Shown one piece after another: positions 10,901 to 24,100 of a DNA stretch of 64,000 nt. The notes beneath the pieces were generated by a model. The model was not told the DNA's origin and did no database searches. It saw only the letters and a list, made by a program, of their open reading frames with translations. Each line of letters opens with the position of its first letter. Within the stretch, counting starts at the first letter, position 1. This DNA is from Serilophus lunatus. Taxonomy: Eukaryota; Chordata; Aves; Passeriformes; Eurylaimidae. The DNA lies in contig VXBA01003278.1 of NCBI GenBank assembly GCA_013399895.1, positions 1 to 64,000 on the forward strand. The letters run 5' to 3'. The position numbers were made by a program, and so were the translations under genes.

Positions 10901-13769
10901 TCAGAGAAGATGATCTTGTATGCGTTACACCAAGAAATGACATCCTCCTTTGATACAGCTCAGCACTTACAAGCTTTCAACATTTATTGCAGAGTAACTA
11001 ACCCTGTGTTCTGAAGCCTTTATCAGATTTTTAAATCTCTCCTCTTTGTGGCTGCCTGGTGTCAGGCAGGTGCAGCTTGGGGTCTTAGAGGGATGAACCA
11101 CAGCAATGGACAGTACCCATTGCCTTTGCAGACTTCCCAGGGGAGCCTACAGCTGTCCTGAGCTTTACAACTTTTTCTGGCACTTCAATTAAAGCATAAA
11201 AATCCTGACATGCTATATACAGACTCTTGAGAAGCCTGCAAATGCCTCAGTCAGTTCTAGCCACTTAGCAAATACCTTAACTAATAGTACCAGCCAAATA
11301 TTTAACAATATATATATATTTAACATAAATCTGTTTCTCTGTGGAGTTTTGATACACAAAAAGGTATATTAGCTGGAAGAAGACCAAAGATTACTCCTAG
11401 AATTAATTTTCAAGCCACCAGCAGTGGTTACACTAGCTAATTTTTCCTAAGTTACGAACAGAAACTGCCCAGTTGATTCAACAGAAACTCAGGAGTCCCC
11501 ATTTGTCCATAGGCTCCTTCTGGCACAGAACCCATAGTTCAGGCAGATGACAGCAGCATGCTCATGACACGTAGTGCTGAGCACCTAAGATTCCTTAGCC
11601 AGCAATTTTTTGACTGTGATTTTTGGAGCACACTGTGGATGGGGAGCAAATGCATTGTCAGTGCTTATAAGAAGCTTCAAGAAATGGATATACCATTAAT
11701 ATTTAAAGTCAATTCAGAGCTGTTTCTAGAAATATCACATTTCTTGTCAGGCACATGATTGTAACCTCAGTGCTGCCTTTGTTCCTTGGTCCTTTTTATC
11801 CCTTGCTTTAACAGCTTCTGAGTGGCAGATTGACTGGAAGCCCCAAATGGCCAGGATAGTAACTTGTTACTGATGCCTCATTAACTCTTAGTGCCAGACT
11901 CCTTCAGAAGAAATTACCTTTTTTTTAAAAAAACCCCTATTCTTGATGATTCCTGAGGCTGATAATAATTGATAGCTTTGGTGCAGATTTTACCTGTTGT
12001 TTTGCACAGTTACTAACCATGACACTGTGAAGTAAATTCTTAGTAGCTCCTGTTGTAACAGTAAGGAACAGTGTGGCTCAGTGTCATCGGTGACTCAGCA
12101 GCACAGGGTCGGTTTCAGTTTGGGGACTTTCTTGTTTATATCCCCACTGCTCTTCTAGCAGGGACCCCACAAGAGTGGCCATCTCCTGTTTATGTGATAC
12201 CACATACATGATGCTGCTGAGGGGACCAAGTGGGGCCCAGTCTGAGGGTCTGGCTTGTTTAGCACACAACCAGCAATGGCTGGGGCACTGGGTTTGAAGC
12301 TTTTTCTGCAGGTCTTAAAATACTACTATGAACAGCAAAAAAACAATGCTGCAGCCCTCTTCCCCCTGCAACAGGCCTTCTCAGAAATCACCTGCCTGAC
12401 CCACCCCCAGGAAAGATGGTTCTGTGTGTCAGATAAATCCCCTGCAGTTGGGCATGAATCCACAGCGAGCTGCTCTGTGTGCTACAGGGAGAGAGAATGA
12501 GGGATTTCATGAAATCTGAGGAATAAGACTGGCGTTGAAATCCAATTCTCCTTGCTTACCTATATAAGTCGCTTGACATCGGCATCTTCTTTTAAAATGC
12601 TAATGGCCTTCCTTTGGATAGGCCTTCACAAGCAAGTAATAAGGCATTAGGAAAGAAAAATAGTATTTCTGTTGATTTTTAAAGAGTAGTTCTATCCTAC
12701 GTAGCAACTGCAAATGGCACGCGGGAGTTCTGTGTTTGTTGTCCCTACAGTTTCCAGAGAACATATATTTTGTTTATAAGGCAAACCATTTATAAATGCC
12801 AAACCCTGCAAATTCTAGCTGGAACAAGACCAGGAAATATCTCCACTGTGGAGTTTGTCCATGGGCCGGTTCTGCTGGAGGTTCTCCCTCCTGCAGGAAC
12901 ACCCTCTGCTCATGTCCACACAACCGTGACCCTACAAGGTCCTGGACTTGGCAACACCCCAGATGCTCCCACCACTATTTTAAAAACTGCTTTGTTGTAT
13001 GTTATTAGCAAGCCTGTCTGCAATTCCTGATCTCCCCAGCTTTCTTAGTCCATTGGTTTAGTGAGTTGAGGCATTCCTGGCTCCACATGCTCCTCACTCA
13101 CATTTACTCCAGCCTCTGTGAGAGGACACATCCCACAGCCCAGTGGGATGAGCCAGCCCTACTTTAGGCAGAATTATTATTGAAGCCGAGGGCAGTTTGA
13201 GTACATGCAGAAGTATGGATCCAGGGAAGGTAGAACATGACCTTAAAATTCCTGCCCCTGAAAGCTGACTTTCACAGAGCTCTGAGAGGAATGTCTCCTC
13301 AGCTTCCCACCCCAGCACAGCCACACAGAGGTTGGAAGATGCCCGGCTCCAAGCGTTACCAAGCCACTTTCTCACTATCACGTCAGTTCTCAGTGGTGAA
13401 GGCATCCAAGGGGAGCAGCAAGGGGCTCATCAAGGATGAAGCAACATTGCCAAGGCATTGCTGAAATGGTTGCTGGCATGGAGAGTGAAATACTTCCAAC
13501 TGCCCAGGTCCTCTAAACTGTGACAAGTACCATTATCTTTTGGGATGAAACCTTCTCACTTCTGCTTTGAACTGGAGCACCTTATGCTGATACTGCAGAA
13601 GCTGAAAGAAGATGGTTTACTAGTTAGTTACAGAACCGAGTGTGTGTTCAACCACCCAACAACAAGATGATGCTGCCAACCACACCTGGCCACCGACACA
13701 CCTGGTGCTATTCACACAGCAGTGCCTTCCTCTTCCTCCACGCCCTTGACAGGTCCCTGCAGGAGTCAC

Positions 13770-14071
13770 AGAGGTCACAGGATTGATTAGGCTGGAAGAG
13801 TCCTCTGAGATCATCGAGCCCAACCTACGACCCAACACCACCTTGTCAATAACTAAATGCTACATCCAGTCTTTCCTTAAACACCTCTGGGGATGGTGAC
13901 TCCACCATCACACTGGGCAGCCCATTCTAATATCTAATCACCATTTCTGTGAAGAAATTCCTCTTAACGTCCAACCTAAACCTCCTTTGGTGCAGTCTAA
14001 GACTATGTCCTCTCATCCTGTCACTGGCTGTCTGGGAGAAGAGGCTGACCCGCACCTGGCTACAACCTCCT
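13770..14071 (-). mobile_element. CR1 LINE fragment (reverse orientation), well preserved
   Basis: A long block matches CR1 read in reverse: AGATCATCGAGCCCAACC, CCAACACCACCTTGTCAA, CTTTCCTTAAACACCTCTGG, GATGGTGACTCCACCA, CTGGGCAGCCCATTC and GGGAGAAGAGGCTGACCCGC follow in the expected order. It is the first of three CR1 pieces in alternating orientation directly upstream of the ABL2 1B promoter. Confidence 0.85.
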
Positions 14072-14204
14072 CGAGCATGGCTTGGGACAGACCCAGCACT
14101 GCTCCCTCCTGCCGCTGGGCACACAGCCCTGGCTTCACCCCTCGCACCCGCTTGGGTTCATAGGTGAATCAGCCTGGCTGCAGCCTACAGGGAAAGCGTG
14201 TTCC

Positions 14205-14357
14205 TTGGGCTGGGGCAGCTTCAAGGCCACAGCCTCAACCTTTGGACAGTGCTCTCAGGCACATGGTGGAATTCTTGGGGTGATCCTGTGCAGGGCCAGG
14301 AGTTGGACCTGGTCATCCTTGCGGGTCCCTTCCAACTCAAGATGTTCTGTGATTCAG
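14205..14357 (+). mobile_element. CR1 LINE 3'-end fragment
   Basis: The CR1 tail is recognisable: TTTGGACAGTGCTCTCAGGC, TCCTGTGCAGGGCCAGGAG, GCGGGTCCCTTCCAACTC, then TTCTGTGATTC. It is the same 3' module as the copies at 2019-2140 and 45121-45323, and is 5'-truncated. Confidence 0.85.
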
Positions 14358-14430
14358 TGATTTGCTCAGGCCACCGTGCCTGGCCAGGAGGCCCCCAGGC
14401 CATGTCCACGTGTGCCCTCACTTGGTGCTG

Positions 14431-14695
14431 CCAAGAGGATGGTGCCAGACCCTTCAACACGACGAGGAGCAGTGGCCATAAACTAAAACACAAGAAATTT
14501 CACCTCAACACGAGGAAGGACTTCTTCACAGAAGCACTGAAACACCGGAACAGGCTGCCCAGTCTCCCTCTCTGGAGACATTCCGAACCCACCTGGAAGT
14601 GTCGCTGCGTCACCTGCTCCAGGTGACCCTTCCTTGGCAGGGGGGGGTTGGAGTAGGTCCCAGAGGTCCCTTCCTACCCTAACAGTACTGTGTTC
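14431..14695 (+). mobile_element. CR1 LINE fragment abutting the ABL2 promoter
   Basis: Typical CR1 3'-region blocks appear in order: CCATAAACTAAAACACAAG, TTTCACCTCAACACGAGGAA, GGACTTCTTCACAGAAGCAC, CCGGAACAGGCTGCCCAG, TCTGGAGACATTCCGAACCC and CCAGAGGTCCCTTCCTACCC. Its end, at the sequence CAGTACTGTGTTC, is followed at once by the GC boxes of the CpG island, so the insertion borders the ABL2 1B promoter core. Confidence 0.85.
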
Positions 14696-14730
14696 CGCGG
14701 CGGGGCGGGGCGGGCTGGAGGGGCGGCCGC

Positions 14731-14809
14731 CCTCCCTCGCTCCCTCCCTCCCTCCTTCCCTGGCTCCTTCCTTCCTTCCTTCCTTCCCTCGCTCCCTCCC
14801 TCCCTCCCT
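14731..14809 (+). repeat. Polypyrimidine CCCT/CCTT tract ((GGAA)n on the minus strand)
   Basis: The tract consists almost entirely of C and T, with CCCT and CCTT units and about five consecutive GGAA units on the opposite strand at 14767-14787. It sits in the 1B promoter or 5'UTR. Mirror polypurine-polypyrimidine tracts can adopt unusual structures and are hard to sequence, which fits the assembly gap 24 bases downstream. Confidence 0.8.
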
Positions 14810-14833
14810 GGGCGGACCGGAGGCGGCTGCGGG

Positions 14834-14879
14834 NNNNNNNNNNNNNNNNNNNNNNNNNNNNNNNNNNNNNNNNNNNNNN
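14834..14879. other. Assembly gap (46 N) covering the ABL2 exon 1B start
   Basis: 46 undetermined bases are flanked by GC-rich sequence. The true length is unknown. The exon 1B frame runs out of the gap on its right side but no initiating ATG is seen on its left, so the start codon lies inside the gap. Confidence 0.95.
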
Positions 14880-14943
14880 GGCCGCCGTCGGGAGGCGGCC
14901 GGGCGCTCCGCCGAGGGAGGGTTCAACGTCTTCACCCAGCACG
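14880..14943 (+). CDS. ABL2: ABL2 exon 1B (5'-partial, start codon in the gap)
   Basis: This is the visible 3' part of the first coding exon of the 1B isoform. It encodes 21 residues, GRRREAAGRSAEGGFNVFTQH, less one base, and ends at a GT donor (GTGAGC) in phase 1. The mammalian 1B cap ends in a closely similar GRRR...GFN(I/V)FTQH sequence. In mammals this isoform starts with Met-Gly and is N-myristoylated, and the myristate docks in the kinase C-lobe and restrains activity. Those first residues are in the N gap here and cannot be checked. The donor phase joins correctly to exon 2 (G+AG gives Glu). The left boundary given is that of the readable sequence, not of the exon. Confidence 0.85.
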
Positions 14944-15058
14944 GTGAGCGGCCGGGGCGGGGGGGGAAGGGACGCGATCGGCCTTTCTCCCCTCCCTCTT
15001 TTGTTGCGGTGGGTTTACTGGGGGAGGGGAGAGGCAGGCGAGGGCAGCGGGGCAGGCT

Positions 15059-15106
15059 CGTCCCGGGAGATGCTCGACCCAGCCGCCACGTCCCGGGGGA
15101 TGCTCG
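15059..15106 (+). repeat. Imperfect 30-bp direct duplication in the CpG island
   Basis: The 18-mer CGTCCCGGGAGATGCTCG at 15059 recurs 30 bases later at 15089 with one change (A to G). It lies in the first intron just after exon 1B. It may be a small tandem duplication. No function is inferred. Confidence 0.7.
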
Positions 15107-18100
15107 TCCCGAGGGAGCTTTCAACACCCTGGATCTGGGGACCGGGGCTCCGCGCCAGCCACAGCGGGAGCGAGGTGGCACCGCTGGGGACCAGGACTTG
15201 GGGTGCTCGGTCGCTGTCACCGCGGCGGTTCCGAGCTCCGGTTTTGTTTACAAAGGTAAAGGTAACATGTGCTTTGTTTTGTGTGTTTGCTGAGGCGTTT
15301 GTGACTTGCCCTTCTAGATCTGTGAGCTCTGTATGGCCTCTGACAGAGCAAACAGTTTCGTTTTGACTAGGGTATTGTAGCTGCCATCTGATTCTCAGTT
15401 GAAGTTGCCTGTCCACTTCTATTCTTATTGCCGTAAACCCATATGGGAAGTGCTTAATGCAACATGCTTTGTTTCTGTAACCTCTTAGAAGGAGCCTGCA
15501 ACTTCAGATCTCCCTTTGCAACCATGCCTTTTTTTTAAAACCTTTATGTAAAGATGTTGCCAAGTTTGGGAAGGTACGATCAACTGAAACCTGTCTGCCT
15601 TGACAGGCTCGTTGAGAATAGATGTGCGGATGCATCTCTAATCCTAAAGACCTGAATCAGCTCTGGAGAGCTTGACTGGCTCAGCGTTAGGTGGAAAGGG
15701 ATGTCAGTGTTTATAGAGCAAGGCTGCTTCTGACAATACATATTTTTTTTGCTCAGTCGAATTAGTATAGGCAAAAAGATTAAGGAACGTGCAACCAGCA
15801 GTCTAAAAGTAAATATCATCTGCCACGACTGCTGACATGTAAGTATCTATCACAACAAGAGCACAGCACTGAATCTGGTTCTTAAAAATCTCAGTGTTAT
15901 CGCAGCTTTTGAGTTCAGGGAGCACTATCAGCTTTAAAACCAAAACAGAACGTGCTTGCTGAACGCCTGACCTACTATTACTGCAGTTAAAGCTAAGAGC
16001 TGTTGTTTTATTATATCTTTCAACTTTAGTGTCACCAGCTTCACGTTTTACTCTGTCATCTTTGTATTTTTGTATGTTAAAATGCCCTTTGGCAAACACA
16101 TTCCTATCATAGACTAACACTGCACCATCACAGTGTTAGGGGATCTCAGAAGTTAAGCACATACCCCACTTCTGGCAGTGGGGTAAATCTGTCTATTGCA
16201 GCAGAGCAGAATTGCTGTAGAGACTGCTAAGTGTGCTGAGTGCACTCCTGCTAATGTCAAACTGTGTCTTTTTGTGTTTTGGTACCAAGATGACTCTCTG
16301 GTTCCTGCTCTCACAAGGCAAGGACAGAAAGGACGTTTGTGGGAAGTACAGTGCAGCATGTGGGGATGTGTGGTGACTTAAGGATAACACACAGTTGACA
16401 CTGACTCAAGCACTTCTTTTTGTTTCTTGCTGCATGTTTTGGTAGTGATTTAGTTCAGCATCCTGAGCAAATCCTTCTAGCTCCTCCCTCTGCCCTACTA
16501 AATTTTAAAGTTAGAAGGTAGGGAGAATTATTTACATGCAGGGGCAAGGAAATTGAAAGGAAAAGGTTTCTTGAGCATGCACACAGACCAAAAAGAAAAA
16601 TTATGTGCCCTGCTAGCCCTTCTGCTCCATCTTGCATAGAACTAGAAACAAGCATGAGCTTGGAAAGCCAACTGAATAAAACTGCTCGGTGCCACATGAA
16701 GAGAGCATTGCTCTGTGGTAACAGCAATGGTATCTTTTAAAATAATTTCTCTACTATTTGTATTGCTTAGGTTATCTGCTTCAGTGGTAAGATAATGGAT
16801 CCAATTTAGGTTTTTGATGCTTCTGTTATTTTCTATGCAGACTGTAAAGGAAGGTGTGTCAAAAATAAGATACAGTGTTTTATTCTGTTAGATTCTGTTA
16901 GATGTAAAAGGGGTGGGGTTTTTTGGCAATCCAGTTTTTGAGGGTTTCGGGGCAGGCTTCAAACTTCTTTTCCTTGGTGAGTGCTTCAGCCGTGGTAAAT
17001 TGTTCCCTGATTCCATGCACATCTTACTAGGAATGAGTGAACAACTCTTTAATAATCTGTGCCAAACGCTAGCCAAAGGTGGCTACCTATTTGAATACTT
17101 GTCTTGGGCAATAACTAAAGAAAGATACATGTTGTGTTCCTAAGTCTGGAGTTCACTTCCTTTGTCAGAGAAAGTGTTTCCTGTAATCCTGACCCCCCCC
17201 TTGTCTGAGGGAACGTTTTTCTCTTAACCTGTATTCTTATTTTTCATTGAATGACCTTGCTGTCGTCTGGCTTTCTTTATGTGAGTTATACATCTCTGCT
17301 GCTGAGGTGCTGTGGTTGCTGGTGGTTTTACTTCATCCAGATTCCTTCCCTGGTCATTTCTTTCTGAACCCGACCTTTCATCCATTCACATCTCTCGGGT
17401 GTGTATTCACAGTGTATGAAAAGGGATGGCAAAAGCACAGGGTTCTGGGGTAGCACTTTTGGACTAAACCAGTAAGTCACAGGATGAACCTGGATTGTCT
17501 CCCTGCCTTGGCTTTCCTTGCCATGGGCATGAGGAAGACAACCTGTGGACTGTGTGAGACCCTTGCAGGTAATAAATCCCTGCCTCAGCTCACATTGGCA
17601 GATTTCATACTGCACTGTGCCAGGAGCAAACCTTGCTAAAGTTCATTTTGAAGAGTTGTTTCTTCTGAGTTGTTTATGAAAAGGATGGAAATAAACAATT
17701 TTTTCAGCCTCAGACCCATTTTGCCCCAGGATTTTGAAGAACAGCTTGTGTCAGACCACTGAATTATAAAAGCCCTTACGTTAAGCTACCAGAAACCTGA
17801 GATGAGCATTTTTACCCAACTGATTTGTCCTTGACAAATTGTGAGATTGAGCTGAGCCAGTTTGTCCTGAGTCGGTTTGCTCTGTTACAGTTGTGTAGCA
17901 GAAGCTCTATGGGAGAAGCACTACAGGCACTACCTACTTCAAGACATATTTCTGGGAGAGGCAAGGAATTTGAAGATGTTTTCTCTTTTATGGAAAAAAA
18001 AGAGTTCACTATTCCATCATGAGAATGGACACCTTGACTTCTGGGGCTTTGAATTCTGTGAGCACTGCTATGAAATTGAGCAGGGAAGTCCTAAGCAAGC

Positions 18101-21100
18101 TGATACACTGGTGTCATCTGTTAGTTGTGGGGCAGAGTTCTCCAGGATGCAAAAAGGTGATCATGGATTTTGCAGTCATTTGCAATTAGCCCTTCAAAAC
18201 ACCCTTCTGTGAGCATTCCTGGCCTGTAGTCTGTGACTTGTAAAAGCAGGCAATGGATCATCAAGCGTGTTAGCTGCTATTTATGTAGTAGAAAGGAAGA
18301 GTGTAAACAGAAGGATTATTCACCACTAGTGTTCCCACATACTCTCCATCAGAATTCAGTTGTATCACAGCAAACACTCCTTAGGATCAAAATTCTTACG
18401 GGTCGTTGCAACCAGAAGTACTTGCTGCTATTACAGGAGGAGCTGTCTTCCCTTTTCCAGAGAAGGAACAGGCAAGAAAAGAGGGAAGTTGGTTATTTCC
18501 TTATCCTTTCAGGAGTTTGTTTGATGAAACGGGTACAAGCAACAACCTAAAAGCTTCCAAGTTGCGCGGGCTCTATCCGGCTCCTCACATGACCTTTGAA
18601 GAGTGACACGCTCTTCATTTTCTTTCAGAAGAGCACTGATAACAGCCTACTGTACCAAGATACTCTTGGGAATGGTGTTAGCATGCTTTTCATCTCTGAA
18701 AACACTTGCTGAGTGTTGTAGAGCACATACTGCAGGAAAATCAGATTATTTAAATCCTGGCAGGGAAGCCTTTCCAATACCTGTTTGCAATACTGCTACA
18801 GTTGCCTTGGTGATATATTTTGGGGTAGTGGAAGGCTCTGCCACACTTGAGCTTTTGATCCAGCAGGCACAGGACATTTGCTCGCTGTTTTGTTTCCTAG
18901 AGGAGGAGTTTAGCAACCTTTTACTATGTGCATCAAGGTCAGGCAAGATAAGCCTATACTTTTAAAAATAAAATTATCATTAAAGCTCCCCTAAGGCAGT
19001 CAGAGTGCTATGCCACATGATAAAAACATTCTAAAATAGGAGGAAACATAAATAACACTGTCCCTTTGAAATTCAGTGAAACTAAAGGGCTGGATACAGG
19101 AAAATGGAAAGAAGGAGAGAAAATAGGGTCAGTTTAACAACTGCACTTTGTGGGCTGCCTAAAATGTTCTTCTTTATTTTTCATCCCAATGAAATGCAGC
19201 AAGCTCGGGCCAGGACTACTTGCCCGCAGACTTTCCTGTCAGTAAATGCCCTGTGCAGATGGAATATAATCACTGTATTCAGTGCCTGACTTTTTGTACT
19301 GTAAATCAGAAAGCTTATGGGACCATAATGTATAAATAACTCTTAACTAATTATTTGGGGAATAAAGGGTAGTTCAGCTGAGTGTCTAGAGGAACATCCC
19401 TTGTAGAACATGAAATTATAGACGTGTTCTCTATATTGCATCACTCTCCGTGATATCTAAATTATTCCTGCAGGTTCAGTTGCATGCAATATTGATTTTT
19501 GTACCTTCTCTTAAGATGGGATTTTCACATGCTGCATTTTGCAAATGAGAGGATTCTACCAACTGGATGGAAGGGACAATATAATACAGACTACTGATCT
19601 AATATCTGGTACATATTTATTCCCTGTGTACTTTTCACACAGAGAGGGAACACAGTCTGAAGGTAACAGTGAAATGAAGTTACTTCAAAAGGTTTATTCA
19701 GAAACAGCTAAAGAATCAAATTTCAAAGCCCAGACAGATCTCCAGCTTCTCAGTTCTCCCCGTGTGGCAGATGGTGTGGTACAAGTTGTTCTAGCAATAT
19801 TTCACAAACTTGCTATTGCTTGCAAGTGCAATGTTTTGCAAAAAAAAAAATTTGTGGGATTTTTTTTGGAAATAGGGACAGGGCCAAATGAACAAATCAG
19901 TGGGAAGTGAACATCTAAGTTCGTGGACACACAAGGAAATTGTTACAAGTGGCCTGAATCATCTTTTTTAATCTATCAGGATTGGCAGGCCACATAATTG
20001 GAGTTGGGAGGTAGCTGGACTTGAGTCTCCTGAGATGTTCTTGCAGGAGTGGCTTCAGGAATATTACAGATTCTGGGACAGTAAGCTTGAAATCATGTTT
20101 TTTCTGGTGTTCAGGAGGAGTGACCTATTCTATGGCCTATTTCAGCATATGTCATGTTTGTTCTTAAAGCAGGCCAGCCCCTGCAGAAAGTCAAACTGTA
20201 CTTATTGGCTCTGTGTTTTATAGCTAAAGCTTGACAGTCCTTACCAGAATTTATTTCTCTTCCTTGTCACAGCTTAATGTTTCCTTTTAGCTTACTATCC
20301 ATAAATTGTCTTCCAGATACTTCCGACAGCTGACTAGCTCACACCCATAAGAAACTGTGTCAAAATCCAAGTAATATAAACCCAGAAGCACCAGTTTGTC
20401 CTTACTCCAGCAGGGATGCGTGCGGACCTTATTACAGGGCATACGGTTGGGTTTTGTCCAGTGATTGGGGAGCTCTTTTTCACCTGGTTGTATTTCAGAA
20501 AGTCAAGGATGGATGAGCTCAGACCAAAGCCTCACCTACATTCTGACTGTTTCAGAACCTGATGTCCCAAATCCCTGCTTGCCAAACTGTTGGTAGTGTT
20601 TTCAACAGTGTGTAATTACAAGTGACACAAAGCTTGTAGTGCAAATGGCTCCTGGACTGGCTCTTCAGGTGAATCTGCAATGTACACTTAGAATTTCCTT
20701 CTTAACAGCATTCAGAAGCATATTTACTGGTAAGGGAATATTTCTCATAGTTGTTTGGACCCCCAGCAGCCTCTTCAGCACGGCAGGAAAGAAACAAAAG
20801 CTTGTGCTGAGTGGGGTAACACTGCTGACTTGCTGGGTCTGAAGCCATGTGTAAAGTTCTCTCACCATTACTGCATCATCCCTCACATTTCTCTGGTTTT
20901 GTGGTTATGAAATACTTTACTTTAAAGGCTGATCTTAGTATTACCCATAGAGATTATTCTCTCTAGAACAAGTGACACTTACAAAACCATTGAGGCTTCC
21001 TGTTGGTAACGCTGTAAACCACAACAACAAAGCTTAGTTATATTACCCATATCTGCTTAGGAAGTTGCATGTGCTTTGTGGGCTCTCCATAAAGACATGT

Positions 21101-24100
21101 GCATCTCCCAGAGCAATTGCTTGTCTGCAGATGGGTATAAATTAACTTCTTAATAGGTGGCTCTCAGGATCAGCTAAATTAGCCCAGGAATTTAAAAAAA
21201 CTGCCCAAAAATAACTTTACCTTTTTTGAGGGGGAGACAGAGATGTATACAAATACTTTACTAAAAATTAAATTGGTTTTATTGCAGTCTTTAGTGCTCT
21301 TTAAAAGCCAGTTAAACACAATTCTTTTAAGACTGAAATTTTCAAGAAAATGATTTCCTTGTCTCCTGTCTTTCCCACCCAAACATTATCCTTAGGATCT
21401 CACTATGACTGTGATATTTCTGTTAAAAATAACTACTTATGTTAATAAACTTGGAGCTTCACTTGTGTTAATTTGATAGTTTCCTATGATAATAGTGATG
21501 TGACAGTTGGGACTACAGTTATGTAAGAAAAGTGGCTCTAAGGTGAAAGAGCACTCATTTTTCTACAGGACAGTTCTGCATCCCTCATCCTTTAATTTGA
21601 AAATGCTACTGGGTTGAATTTGGCTTTGTTATTGTTTAATACTGAAGTGTGAAACTGAAGTAGTTTCTTATTATAAACTAAATATGGCAAAGGTATAGGA
21701 ACCATCTCCTGCTGCTTTTGGGTCAAATTAGGAATCAAATTAGAGGTTGAGAGGATAAGAACATTCTGGATTTGTGACCCTGTGCACCTCCCTGTTTATT
21801 TCTCCTACAATAATCCCAACAACGAAGCATCGAGTATGTCTTGTCTATTCCTATTTGTCATCATCCCAACTGAAATCAGAACCATGGCAAATTTTGAAAC
21901 AGGTGTCAGGCTTGTTTGTGGTTGAAAGAAGTCATGTGAGTATTGACTAAATGAATATTTTATATATTGGAGCATGTAGCTTGGTGTTCCTGTTTTTTCA
22001 GATTCTGTGTTCACTTAGACTCATAATTTTTGGAAAATTTGGCTGCAGAGAGCAGTGTGGCCCACTAAACACACCAGAACAAACAGGAATTGCAAAGGGA
22101 AGAAACATTTCCCCATGACAAGCCTGTGTACATTCCAACATGGCCTAGGGCAGAAGTTGGTTTAAATATTGTCATAATCAAGTAGATTGGTATTAGCTCC
22201 TACATTAACCCTAAATATCAGGTACCTAAAAGGTATTTATGGAGCATAGATCCTTTTTCTAGACAAACCCCCAAAATGCTTGGACATTCTAATTTTGTAG
22301 CCCCTGGATTGTGAAGACAACCCTTCAAGCCCATGCTGGAGTGTAAATTAATATAATGAGGCCTTCCTCTTCTTACAGGGTCAGCTCAGTTCTTCAAGAT
22401 TCCTTCTAAGCCTTTGGTGCTGAGGGTTGGTTTTGCTAACCAGCAGTGTCAGGGACTGTTCAGTTTTACTGCTGCTATTCACAAACCCGTGGGAGGCTGC
22501 ACGACTGATGAGAATATCAATTTTGTGCTGCTGCTGCTTCTTAGGAAAGCCAAAAGCAGAAACAAAGAGAAGATACAGCTATACTATTATTTCTGAAATT
22601 TACTTAATAATTGAAGAAAGCTGGAAAAATTACTTAGATTAGCCTTTAGGAGGCTTTAAAGGAAATAATTTTAAAGTGTTGTTTCCCATGCAGCAATCTG
22701 TCAAAACTAGCCGATTAATTAAACTATAGTGGCTGTTTAGCAATAAAGGCTGTTTATGCAAACATTAGAAAATTGGTACAAGTTATGTCATGTAGGAAGA
22801 AGGAAATGGACTCTTCTAAGAAATCTGAATAACCTTGAAGATGTTTTGAATAGTGACATATCTTCCTTCCTCCATTAAGTCACTGGGTACAGCAGAACTC
22901 AAGGTTATACTGACCTGAGCTGGTCTGCATAAAAACGGACTTACTCATCACTTGTGTTTTTGTAGTTTTTTCTTAAAAGACAGGTTTAGTTGTTAAACTT
23001 TTTCTATATTCTCCATTCTCTGCAGTGCAACTGAAAGAGAAGTAGTATCCTTTTACTGGGAGCTGATTTGTGGTTCCTTTTCTCCTGAAATATAGTTTTT
23101 TCATCTAAGCTGGCAAGTACGAATACTCAGTCTAACAGTTGGCTGCTCTCAGGCTCAGATTTAAAGTACTAAAGTTCTAGCAATTGTTAAAGAATTACAA
23201 GTTACTGAATGTCCTACACAGGCTCTTTGGAGTATTGTTGGTATTAGTAAGTCAAGCCTTGGTAAAGTTGCTCTTATGGTGGCAGCTCAATGAATGGATG
23301 AAGGCTGGGGTAGAGGTGAGACCTCGAGCAGCTGAAGACATGCTCTGGAAGTGGTTTCTTTGAGAGATACCACTCAGTTCTGGTTTGTTTTTAAACCTGT
23401 TTGTTTTTCACTGACTTGGACTGGCACTGAGTAAGCCTTGGTGGGCTTAATCATTTGTGGCAGTAACACATATAAACAGTGAGAGCCAGCTCTCTGCAGG
23501 CCCCAGAGGGTTCCTGTGCTTTCCAATGAATGAGGTTTTGGGAGGTTTTGTTCTCTTTTTTTGAGGCAGGGGGATGTGAACAGCTCGGGGAGGGATGGAC
23601 AGAGCTTGTGTAATCAATACCAGTGTGAAACTTGTGCTCTGGCCTAATTACCCAGTGAAGCACAGCAAAGTACTTTTTCACTAGTTACCAATTGTATGCT
23701 TGTTACTTGGGGTTAGATTTGTTGGTTTGACATAATTTTGATTTGCATTGGTTTTTGTGTTTCTTTTTTTTAATCCCAAAAGTAAACAAGTGAAAGCAGA
23801 GGTACTTTATGAGATTAAAAAGGCTTTGCCTACAGAATAACCTCAACATAAATAAGAAGATGGTATACAGTGGCTTGCAATGCTAGTGTTTCAAGTTATA
23901 TTTAGTATTTTTTAAAATTCAAGATCTTAAGAAAACCTGTGGCTGTTAAGGTTTGCAACACAGCTGTGAGCTGATTTTTCCTGTTAGAAGAAACTGGGAA
24001 CTGATTTTTTGACTAATCTAATAAATTTGAGTCTGATATGAACTACAGAAGAACAACTAGCCCACTTTCCATAATTTTTTCTTCCAGCGGTGCATTAGAT

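Larger units (their letters stand above)
651..13769. other. Intergenic region upstream of ABL2; no convincing gene
   Basis: I read this stretch on both strands and recognised no exon. The open frames present (longest 225 codons, at 1418-2095) have low-complexity or repeat-derived translations and no recognisable domain. It contains two CR1 fragments, a short AT repeat at 4549-4574 and another near 11308-11320, a locally CpG-rich patch at about 7200-7340, and a CTCF-like motif near 3103-3119. In mammals the neighbour on the 5' side of ABL2 is SOAT1, and none of its coding sequence is seen here. Confidence 0.6.
14696..15260 (+). promoter_or_regulatory. ABL2: CpG-island promoter of ABL2 transcript 1B
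   Basis: The sequence changes abruptly from CR1 to very GC- and CpG-rich DNA. Overlapping GC boxes of GGGGCGGGG type (SP1/KLF type) lie at about 14697-14713, a polypyrimidine tract follows at 14731-14809, and exon 1B is inside. CpG richness continues into the start of the first intron. No TATA box is evident, as is usual for CpG-island housekeeping-type promoters. The transcription start cannot be fixed from sequence alone. Confidence 0.7.

Noticed and set aside
14483..15293. Long open frames through the N gap on both strands
   Set aside because: They run through undetermined bases and polypyrimidine repeats, so their length is artificial; only the 14880-14943 frame is supported by homology and a donor site.
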